In this document: positions 16,801 to 25,000 of the stretch, in pieces | How positions within the stretch are numbered: position 1 is the stretch's first letter | Layout of the letters: the number at the start of each line of letters is the position of its first letter | Assembly: GCF_000003815.2 (NCBI RefSeq) | Contig: NC_049980.1 | Location: 3,466,173 to 3,509,394 of the forward strand | Source of the DNA: Branchiostoma floridae | Lineage: Eukaryota > Chordata > Leptocardii > Amphioxiformes > Branchiostomatidae | Direction of reading: 5' to 3' | Length of the DNA: 43,222 bases | Notes under the pieces: generated by a model | Told to the model about the DNA's origin: nothing | The model's database searches: none | What the model saw: only the letters and a program-made list of their open reading frames with translations | Program-made: the position numbers and the translations under genes

Positions 16801-18308
16801 TGCATAATCAATGAGAAAATGTAATAATTCCATAGTGGTAAATGACGGTAATTTTATCCTTGTGGCATTTGGAATTACGTGAAGGTGAACATCCTTGAAT
16901 ATGAATTATGCAAATCAGGACCTCATTGGCATAAATGATCAGAAAATGTTACTAATAACTATAGCAACTTCTGCGATTTTGGGTGGGGCATATGATCAAC
17001 AACACAACTTATGTAAGTGATCTGCATAATTAATGAGAAAAAAAGATACATGGAACTCTAGTTTCTACATAATGCCACGTTGATTCGAAAACTAGTATAT
17101 GAATCTGTTGTTCGGTATAGTACTTGAATACATCATTCTGTGTGTACACTATGTTTAGTCATTTGTTCAACCTTCCTAATCAACTAGATTTCATAATGAA
17201 GGTATCTTTTTTTTACAAACCTTGGAACAGCGTCTGCAAGGTTTGGAGCAGCTTCTGGACAAGATGCCCATAGCGTCAGGCAAGTTGGTGTTTTATTTGA
17301 TTTCCTTTTACACAATATATGTTCATGTATTCAATCAACGACATGTTTTGATCGACGATATGTATTTTTTTTTCTGTTGAGGTACTCTTGTAACGGTGTT
17401 TTTTTAGTCACTGCTGTTGTCTCGGTTTGTTTGTTTATTTTGATCTCCAATTATGGTTTTGTATGTCCGCACCGAATTTGAATGTTAGGCCCCGGTCACA
17501 AACATCGCACGATTTATGGCGATGGGAATTCCATGTGCAGGAATATAGCGCCGTACGTCGAACTTTACGATGACCCAGGTGCAATGGTGAAACACACAAA
17601 ACGTGCGAGGGTGATTAACTTGAAGCTGCCTCTAGAGAGGAATATACTCAACTAAACAATTTTATTGTTACACAGACTATGCCCAGCCGCTGATATGGCA
17701 TGTATTATGTACAAAACGCAATTTTGCGTCAGCTAACCTCAAAGAAACGTAGGCGTTCAAAAGACAGTGTTGAATGTGTGTATGTTCGGGTGCTCAACGC
17801 TCGGTTGTCCATGTTCGCTGCAGCTCTCTCTGTTGGACCACGCGGACCACCTGGACAAGTCGGACCGAAGGGCTCGGTCGGGCCAGTGGGCTCTCCCGGC
17901 ATCACTGGGGCACCTGGATCTCCCGGGAAAAATGGGTCACGTGGGCCAGTGGGCTCTCCCGGGGACGCTGGGCCACCTGGACCGATCGGGCCAGCGGGCT
18001 CTCCCGGGGAGGCTGGGACAGCTGGACCGATCGGGCCAGCGGGTCCTTTCGGGAAGGCTGGGCCACCTGGACCGACCGGGCCAGCGGGCTCTCCCGGGTT
18101 CACTGGGGCACCTGGATCTCCCGGAAAAAACGGGTCACGTGGGCCAGTGGGCTCTCCCGGGGACGCTGGGCCACCTGGACCGATCGGGCCAGCGGGCTCT
18201 CCCGGGGAGATTGGGCCACCTGGACCGATCGGGCCAGCGGGCACTCCCGGAGAGGCTGGCCCACGTGGAGCAGTGGGCTATCCTGGAAAGACCTGGGCCA
18301 CCCGGGAA
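13563..18308 (+). CDS. Gene A: predicted type II transmembrane collagen-like receptor, four exons, cut by a gap
   Basis: Exons 13563-13833, 16180-16316, 17231-17279 and 17824-18308 join in frame. Exon 1 gives an acidic cytoplasmic tail: SGQANPGRT, Gly-rich linker, proline-rich [11 protein letters not shown], an Asp/Glu run and VYENSDN, a YxN motif of the kind bound by Grb2 SH2 domains when phosphorylated. Exon 2 encodes [20 protein letters not shown], one TM helix with no preceding signal peptide. Exon 3 encodes a short amphipathic neck ([12 protein letters not shown]). Exon 4 encodes 50 unbroken Gly-X-Y triplets up to an N gap. The plan recalls MARCO/SR-A scavenger receptors or transmembrane collagens, but no homologue is asserted. 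The C terminus is unknown. The last bases before the gap are frameshifted. Confidence 0.75.
13870..15374. mobile_element. 1.5-kb fold-back TTAA element with >600-bp arms
   Basis: Arms 13870-14475 and about 14764-15374 are inverted copies with few differences. The ends read AGGACAGCATCAGAAAATTT and its complement, flanked by TTAA at 13866-13869 and 15375-15378. Pairing resumes inside the spacer around GGACGATCCCCTTTTCGCGCCGAAACA (left) and TGTTTCGGCGCGATAAGGGGAT (right). Each arm is CpG-rich and contains TGACGTCA and a 60-70 codon frame, seen once per arm on opposite strands. No transposase is seen. It lies in intron 1 of gene A. Confidence 0.9.
15411..15529. mobile_element. Possible tiny TTAA-bounded element
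   Basis: 119 bp between TTAA at 15407-15410 and 15530-15533, with GC-rich, only roughly inverted ends (GGGGGCCCCTCCGG and CGACCGGGCCCC). Weaker than the other TTAA elements. Confidence 0.4.
15534..16179. other. Rest of gene A intron 1
   Basis: No exon recognised. A (CCTA)n run at 15877-15896 is followed by GTCCCTTGACCTCCAGGTCG, possibly the edge of a SINE-like repeat. Otherwise unique AT-rich DNA. Confidence 0.35.
16180..16316 (+). CDS. Gene A exon 2: transmembrane helix
   Basis: Acceptor ATTTAG, donor GTAGAT. Phase 1 in, phase 0 out, the same phases as gene C exon 2. Encodes [19 protein letters not shown] and the rest of a ~22-residue helix ending ILTVYS. The H-R-H-[FY]-x-A-A-T motif is shared with gene C. 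Confidence 0.82.
16351..16502. repeat. (TG)n microsatellite
   Basis: (TG)n interrupted by TTTG and CGTG units, 35 bases after the donor of gene A exon 2. Confidence 0.95.
16503..17105 (-). repeat. Dispersed lancelet-type repeat, opposite orientation to 35725-37094
   Basis: Shares CAGCATAACTC, TGATATTTGGTTTGTGGGTA and GGTAGATAGC with 39450-39760, and the inverse of the CGCTAGGGGG, GATATCAAAA and ATTATGCAAAT phrases of 35725-37094. ATTAATTATGCA-type motifs occur near 16905 and 17025. Ends uncertain. Confidence 0.55.
17231..17279 (+). CDS. Gene A exon 3: neck, with a GC donor
   Basis: Acceptor GGAACAG. Encodes [16 protein letters not shown] in phase with its neighbours. The donor reads CAG|GCAAGT, which is the usual form of the rare GC-AG introns. 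No GT donor keeps the frame into the collagen exon. Confidence 0.68.
17280..17823 (+). other. Gene A intron 3 (GC-AG)
   Basis: Starts GCAAGT and ends GCTGCAG. No repeats of note. The open frame upstream of the collagen region (17700-17823) is intronic read-through, not coding. Confidence 0.5.
17824..18308 (+). CDS. Gene A exon 4: collagen triple-helix region
   Basis: Acceptor GCTGCAG, phase 1. From 17835 to 18287 every third residue is glycine (50 triplets such as GPP, GSP, GEA, GPI, GPA). A 198-bp (22-triplet) internal duplication is visible, [20 protein letters not shown] occurring twice. At about 18291 an extra base breaks the pattern just before the gap. Confidence 0.85.
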
Positions 18309-18554
18309 NNNNNNNNNNNNNNNNNNNNNNNNNNNNNNNNNNNNNNNNNNNNNNNNNNNNNNNNNNNNNNNNNNNNNNNNNNNNNNNNNNNNNNNNNNNN
18401 NNNNNNNNNNNNNNNNNNNNNNNNNNNNNNNNNNNNNNNNNNNNNNNNNNNNNNNNNNNNNNNNNNNNNNNNNNNNNNNNNNNNNNNNNNNNNNNNNNNN
18501 NNNNNNNNNNNNNNNNNNNNNNNNNNNNNNNNNNNNNNNNNNNNNNNNNNNNNN
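18309..18554. other. Assembly gap, 246 N
   Basis: Run of 246 N inside the collagen exon of gene A. The non-round length suggests an estimated size. The remainder of the repeat and any C-terminal domain could lie here. Confidence 1.
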
Positions 18555-19068
18555 GATTGAAATCATGACTTCTAGCACTATTTGCAAAATGCACCTTGCA
18601 TAAAATCTAAATGATTAAAGAAATGAAGACGATTTTGATCGATTTTCTTTTCTTTTTGTGTCTTTAAGTACTTTTTCTTCATTAGCACTTAAGTACAGAA
18701 GTTCCTGATTACAAGCAACCACCTTAAGTACCATTCAATTAACAAAGACGTTTGTACAAGATCTATACCTTTCTGATATTATTGAACATCGAATCTTACA
18801 AATCCTACTTCTGCTTGTTGATCCCTGTGAATTAACTAGGATGGCACTCGCCTCGGGATAGAGGGATCCGGAATATGGCATATGAACACGTTGTTGTAGA
18901 ATTTCCTACGTTTCACCTTTTTTTAGGAAAAATAAACAAAATTCAAAAGATATTATTGTTTAACCTAAATCATTGAAAATATTTTTTTCCTATTTAATTG
19001 GACTCACCAGTCAGAAATGAAAATAAAAAAGAGTTTAACCCTTTCCATGATGTCGTATACCAACACAT
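18555..19068. other. Intergenic DNA after the gap, no gene seen
   Basis: AT-rich. No Gly-X-Y frame resumes and no C-terminal collagen or lectin-type exon is recognised. From about 19015 it becomes homologous to the upstream region of gene C (CCAACACATATGAC). Confidence 0.45.
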
Positions 19069-19081
19069 ATGACTCTCTTTG

Positions 19082-19316
19082 AACACCCTACGAGAGCCCT
19101 GCTAGACTTCGATCCCAAGCAGGCAGGATGGCGGCGACCACGGGGGGCGCCTCGCACCCGCTGGATGGACGTTGTGACCAGAGACCTCCGCAGCATCAAC
19201 ATCACACCCCAGCAGGCGCAGCTAGCAGCATTGAGCAGAGGGCGATGGAGAACTCTAGTGCATACAGTCGGCTCTACGCACCATGTGCAAGAGGATGAGT
19301 GAGAGTGAGTGAGTGA
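19082..19316 (+). mobile_element. 5'-truncated LINE 3' end with 13-bp target duplication
   Basis: Flanked by perfect ATGACTCTCTTTG at 19069-19081 and 19317-19329. Its frame encodes RPRGAPRTRWMDVVTRDLRS then LAALSRGRWRTLV and stop TGA. The R-G-x-P-x-x-R-W-x-D...D-L...R..WR pattern is typical of LINE polyprotein C termini. It ends in a (GTGA)n tail. It interrupts DNA that is continuous in the flank of gene C. Confidence 0.88.
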
Positions 19317-19329
19317 ATGACTCTCTTTG

Positions 19330-19697
19330 CCAGTTTTACATATATGCATATATGTATATATGTTAAAGGTTGTTGTTTATTGTATTGGTTGCGAGCACAA
19401 GACATCAAGGCATGTACGTAAAATTATATTTTAGCAACCACGTGCCATTTTTCGAAAGTTTTATGTGTGTGCCTCACAGTTTTTTTCCAAACAAATCGAA
19501 GAAAGACAAAGTTCATAGAAAAACACGGTGCCAATATTGTTCTAAACACGTCATTAATTACGCTCCCTTATATAACACGTAATGTATGTAATGTTATGTA
19601 AAAACATCGCCAGACTAATTATGGTATAACTACATTTCATATCTATGCGTTTTAGCTGTAAAAGACTGAGTACTTGCTACTTGCCAGTAGTGTGAAG
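19330..19697 (+). promoter_or_regulatory. 5' flank of dead copy B, homologous to gene C flank
   Basis: Matches 40165-40572 in order: TTGTTTATTGTATTGGTTGC versus TTGTCGATTGTATTGGCTGT, CATCAAGGCATG versus CAACAAGGCATG, GGTGCCAATATTGTTCT versus GGCACCAATCTTGTTCT, GCTGTAAAAGACTG in both. Confidence 0.55.
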
Positions 19698-19763
19698 ATG
19701 TCTAGGCGAGTAAAGCCTGGCAAAACATGTCGTATATATCCCAACGTCTGCCTTACACTCTGA
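19698..19763 (+). pseudogene. Relic of a third collagen-receptor copy (gene B)
   Basis: ATG at 19698 encodes MSRRVKPGKT, matching MSGQVKPGRT of gene C. Similarity then stops, and TGA follows after 21 codons. Its flank is homologous to that of gene C. No proline-rich, YEN or TM segment follows: within 40 bp the 1.2-kb repeat begins. A dead 5' fragment is the simplest reading. Confidence 0.6.
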
Positions 19764-19799
19764 CTGTGGTCCACGGTAATAAATCTAAGCTCTGAGCTC

Positions 19800-21013
19800 T
19801 GTTGTATCCAACTTTCGTCAGTATCTAACTTTCGTAATATGCCGAATCCTGGATATCCAGGAATCGTCCTGAGCAGAAGGACGATTCCTGGATATCCAGA
19901 AATCGTCGCAAACAGGACGTTTCCTGGATAGACGACGGTGTTTATCCAGAACGTGTACGTGGGGGTGGAGCTTCCTGTTTTCGAGGGAGGAGACTATGCG
20001 GAGGGCGGGGGCATGTTGTTTTCGTCAGAAAGCCGCCATCTTTGTATCTCCCCGCAAGAAGATCGTGTAGTTTATTCTGCTGATCCTGGTGTTACAGAAC
20101 TTAAACGAATGTTGATAATGCTACTTTGATGTTTACATGTTACTTACGTATCAGGCCCAAAATGCTTTTTGCGTAATGAATTAACAAATGGCAGTCAAGA
20201 TGGGATAAAGTTACTGTTGTTTTCCGTACAGCGACACATTCACGGTAACGTGTTAATAGCATCCAGATGGCGTCTCTTTCTCACACAAGGCCTGGTCCAC
20301 ATCCTGGATATCCAGGAAACGGCTTGAACACGAGGACGCTTCCTGGATATCCAGAAAACGGCTTGAACAGGCTCAGGACGAATCCTGGATATCCAGAAAA
20401 CGGCTTGAACAGACTCAGGACGAATCCTGGATATCCAGAAAACGGCTTGAACAGACTCAGGATGAATCCTGGATATCCAGAAAACGGCCTGAACAGGAGG
20501 ACGATTCCTGGATATCCAGAAAACGGCCTGAACGCCTGACGAAAATAAGGAATTCTCCCGCCATTTTTGATTTGCGAGCAAGCGGTCACTGTGGGTCACG
20601 CACGCACCGCAATGGTATCCTGCACTGCGGGTGCCCCGTAATACTCTGAACGCATGTCTAAAGACAACCGTTGTCCACAACGATAGACAATAACAGTCGC
20701 ACGACTATATTATGTGTTGTGTGTTTGAAGTTGTTTTTCGTGTAGCATCACATTCTATTTACGTGTTAGTAGCATTCAGATGACGTCCTATCATGGGGAG
20801 GGCAGCGGTCACTTCCGGGTTTTAATCTCTCGCAACTTGAGTCTGTCGAGGTCTCACGAGGTCGACCCATATATGGAAACATGGGCGTGCATAATAATGT
20901 TTTCTGTACTGTCAATCACCATGATTGACGGCACCGGAAGTACGAATCCTGGATATCTAGTTTTCGTAAGGTTTTTGGACGATTCCTGGAGCCGCCGAAA
21001 AGTAGATGCGACA
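19800..21013 (+). mobile_element. 1.2-kb repeat element, copy 1 (palindrome-rich)
   Basis: Almost identical to 32111-33312. Ends TGTTGTATCCAACTTTCGTC and, inverted, TGTCGCATCTACTTTTCGGC match at about 14 of 20 positions, suggesting imperfect terminal inverted repeats. It contains about nine copies of TCCTGGATATCCAG, six of them in a 42-bp tandem array (20298-20530). Frames through the array (14-residue repeats) exist in both copies but look non-coding. It carries 13 bp (AATTAACAAATGG) absent from copy 2. Confidence 0.85.
20298..20530. repeat. 42-bp palindromic tandem array in repeat copy 1
   Basis: Six units with core CCTGGATATCCAG followed by AAAACGGCTTGAACAG and RCTCAGGACGAAT. The core is self-complementary. 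Confidence 0.9.
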
Positions 21014-21956
21014 GCTGTGCAATCACTCCTCTTGCGTCTCCGTGCAAAACAAATTATTTATCCAAAGATACAATAATTAACACAACAATGGAATAATTCT
21101 TAAAAAACTCGTTTATTAAACGTATCAAGTGCAAAGAAGCGCTAGCTAGTTTACATATTCTTTCCATCTCATGGACTGATAGTGACTCCATGGTGAGAGT
21201 ATATTAAATGACACTTGTACGACTGAAAGCTTTGCTGCAGTGCGCCTTTGATTATGATTTAAAAAAAAGTTTCAGTAGGTTTGTTGTCTGCATGCACCCC
21301 CCCCCCGCCGTGAAAAAGCAAATTAGAAACTGCAAAGAGCCCAACCACCAGTTCGCTCTCTCGCTTTTCAACACAAATTCGATACAGAAACACCCCAATC
21401 AAATATCTTAGGAGCCTCCTGAATAAAAACTGACCATAGCCAATATTACCTTATAAGTTATATAGTGTCAATACAATATATATCATATTGCATTATTTAG
21501 AATGTGTACTGTTAATGTTGTGAAAAGCGGCGTGCAAGCTGATATGAACTTTCCAAGATTAGACAAACCTTCACCACCATTATGTACTTACTTTGCTTAG
21601 TAAGCGTAAGTTGATTCTTACTGCTGAAGATGTAACTCATATTGAATGAACGTGATCGTTTTTTCCATCGAACTGCTTTTCCAGATAATTAGTTATGCAG
21701 AATGATACTCATGTCTTGTGATTGTGACATTCTTAGTGTATGAAATATGGCATCTCCATGCCCAATCAGAAGTACGTTTGCTTTATAAAAACCCTTTTAT
21801 TGTTGAGCAAAAAAGTCACCTATTCAGTAAAACAGTCACCTATTCAGTAAAACATAAAAACAGGCACCTGTTGAGTAAACACAGGCAGCTGTGTGTCTAT
21901 GTGTGATGGTAATAATGTTTGTAACAAAGTTACAACATGACTTCTGCTTAACCGGC
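21014..21956. other. Intergenic DNA, no gene seen
   Basis: AT-rich with a C10 run at 21298-21307. A short tandem repeat (CAGTCACCTATTCAGTAAAA twice plus variants) occupies about 21805-21890. The 3' UTR of the minus-strand gene should enter here from 21956. Confidence 0.5.
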
Positions 21957-22082
21957 TCAGGAGAATTCTTGTTGAATTCCATCAGGAACCTCGTTGCTTG
22001 TTAAAGGCCGAAGACGGAGAAATTTCCACAGAACTTGGGTAGCAATCCTTCGGTACAGCAGGGGGAACTCCTCGCTGCAGAT
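21957..22082 (-). CDS. CitE-fusion exon 10: C terminus and stop
   Basis: Acceptor CCTCAG. Encodes ICSEEFPLLYRRIATQVLWK and ends GIQQEFS, TGA at 21959-21957. Total coding length 2217 bases. Confidence 0.82.
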   Translation of the reverse strand: MCSEEFPLLYRRIATQVLWKFLRLRPLTSNEVPDGIQQEFS

Positions 22083-25000
22083 CTGAGGGAGAAAAGAGGA
22101 ACAGTATAGATTTTCTGTAAATTATATCTATACTTTAGAGTAGTATAGATACAAAAAACAATAAGCTCTTTCACAGAGGTCAGAACGCATGTGCGACGAC
22201 AGGAATTTTACTGAGGTAATATGTCAAAGGGTAAGGCCCCGAAATTGTAAACAGTCCTCGTCTCGACCATTGTTTCAATTTGCATAACAACATCTAGACG
22301 CGTTTGGTTGTCCAGATGGGTTTGGTTTTCAATTTCAGGGCCTTACCATTTGACATATTACCTAGAATTCCTGTTGCCGCACATGCGTTTTGACCTCTGT
22401 AAAAGAGTTACAACAAGGGGATGCTGTAAACGTAACTGCATGAATTGTGCTAGAACATGTGTGCTCTGTGTTAGGCCTGAGAAACAAATGTAGTGTTTCT
22501 AATTACGATTGGTAGGGGTTGACTTATTTTTGCCGTTTTTATTTTATTTCGGACGAAGTGATCCTACAATTGCATTTTAGCAATGTAAAGCTGAAATACA
22601 TTTGGTACAGATATTTTCAACATCATATTGCAATTACTCAGATATACATTGCACAAGTATATTGATTAACGTAATAAATAAGTACAATATTTACTACATA
22701 TTCTTACATTAACTGTTCAAAGCCCTAATCAATTAAAAGTGTGAAATACAGGAAATCTGTTTTGAATAATTTCATTGCCGAATTGACCAATCATGGCATC
22801 GCTTTTACTAGATATCACGCGCCTATTGAGTGTCGCTTCCCTATACCATATATGGTATGCTGTAACGCTGGAGCGCCAAGGGATGCTGACAATAGCCCCC
22901 AAATCTCCATCCATCACAGAATCATTTCGAAGTAGTGTATGCCAAAATTAATTGTTTAATTAATTACCTCATATAAAGTGCACACTCCGACGTTGGCATC
23001 AACACCTTTAGCTAAGTGCTCAATTTATTCGAGAAAATCCTGAGAGTTTTGGGTCGCACCAGTCACCCGTTCGTGTAGTGGAAGAGTGTATCATTAGCTT
23101 TACCTTCTCATAGTCGGCTGTTTTCATATTGGCTCCACAGAAAAGTCGTACTGGAAAGTCTCTGTCCATCAGTTCATCCACGTCCAGGTTCTTGATCCCC
23201 AGGGTACGTACGGTCACCTCTTCCAAATCTGGTACACGAAGAAAAAACGACCGTGTTCATCATGCCATCTTATGTTACGATTTTAAATCTTATATTCGTC
23301 CACAAAATAAAGCGGTTACCAACACACTTTCGATCAGTTCTCTAATCCTTATCAAGTTGAAATGACCCAAAGCCCATGTTACGCATCCATCCATATGGTA
23401 AATCGTGCAAAGCACTTGCAACATGAGCAAATACATGCCGCAAGTTGCAAGTAAGGCCACAGCAAGTAAATTTTATGGATGACATCCTCTGCATACTGCA
23501 AAAATAATGAGATAGGGCGAAAGAAAAACAAGATGGGTAAAAAAAAACAAGATGGCAAATATTCAAAATAGACGTTGCAGCAAGACTTGAAGTGACAAAA
23601 TATGGCACCCCAGCCAACAAGGCATTCATTCCTGTATTTAAGAAGTGCACCAGTGTAGTTAAAGTGACACTAGTGTGGTAGACTGGAATCATTAACCATG
23701 TTGGCAACTTCACTCATAGCTGCCACTTTTACAGCTATTTATCAAGTTGCACCTCTGCAACTACAGTCAATGTTACAGAGTCTCTAGTGTCAATTCTACA
23801 TTCAATGATTAGGTTACAACACAACCTTTACCCATTTTCGTTAATCCGGCCTTCCCCGAAGAAGAGAAAAATTCTTGTTTTTTTTCTTCTGAAATCAGGC
23901 GAAAATTAATGAGAGCGCGGATGTCATCCATAAAATTTACTTGCTGTGGCCTAATTGCAAAATGCAAAAGTCAACCCCAAGTCTAAGAAGAATATGTGAA
24001 AGACCAAAAATGAAGAATCTATTGTTCGCTATACAATACCATACTAGGCTGTGTCTAGGCTTTAGTGCACCTTTCCTCACCATTTAGATTTTATATTGAA
24101 GGCCAGGTGCAAATGAGGTCTTCATTCATTCATTATTTCTCAATTACATATCGTCGCTAGCTGGACCATTGCTTTTGATTTGCAAACAAAGTGTTCTGTT
24201 CATGATCTGTTTTAAGTTTTGTAACGAAACTCACCGGGATTCTCTTTCAGCTGCTGAATACTGTGGATAAAGCTGACAGAACCAATCATATCCTCCTGTA
24301 AAATAGATATCAATATGCATATATGTGATCCTATGTTGCTGTTGGTTCTTCTTATTGGCAAACCGTCTCAAACAATTGCATACCCTTCTTATGTAATTGG
24401 TCAAAGCAAATCAATACAGGTTATGGGAGTTTCTAAAACTTGAACTGAACATAGTATGTTCGATGAATAGTTTGACTTAGACAATGTGCAAGGAGTTATG
24501 TAGGATTCTTACGTAGGGTTCAATGTAGTCATGTAGATTTATGGCTTTAATCTCGAAACACTGCCAAGTGTAGGTTAGTGTATTCACAACGTTGAGTATA
24601 TGCCATAAATTTACAGTACTGTTGTATACATTTTGTCAGTCAAACCAGTATACATTGATATGCAAATAGCGGCCTTACCTTAAAACGCGGTTTTATTATA
24701 CATTTTATTATACGGCACAAGAGAACCTAGCCAACGTTGAAAATCGCTTCCACGCCCCCCTCCCCCTAAAATAAAAACCAGCCCCGTTCGAAGACTGTCA
24801 CGGAGTATGTGACCTACGTACGGTTTATTTCTATTATATGTGATCATGTGATAATAATCGAAATCTTATGTACATAATTGATGAACTGCAATTAAAAATG
24901 TGCGAAACTCTGCATGTGTCTCGAAGGAGTAAGGTCTTTTATTAAACACTTGTTATAGATGTTTCCTACCTGGTTCACTCGGTTGACATTAGAAGCCTCC

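Noticed and set aside
17729-18244. Minus-strand Gly/Pro-rich frame opposite the collagen exon
   Set aside because: It is the mirror of the + strand GGN-CCN repeats. Only the + strand has phase-matched splice sites and upstream TM exons.
20240-20680. Conserved 146-codon frame in both copies of the 1.2-kb repeat (also 32539-32979)
   Set aside because: It is open mainly because the 42-bp unit is divisible by 3. Frames on the other strand are equally open, and no domain is recognisable. Conservation follows from recent duplication.
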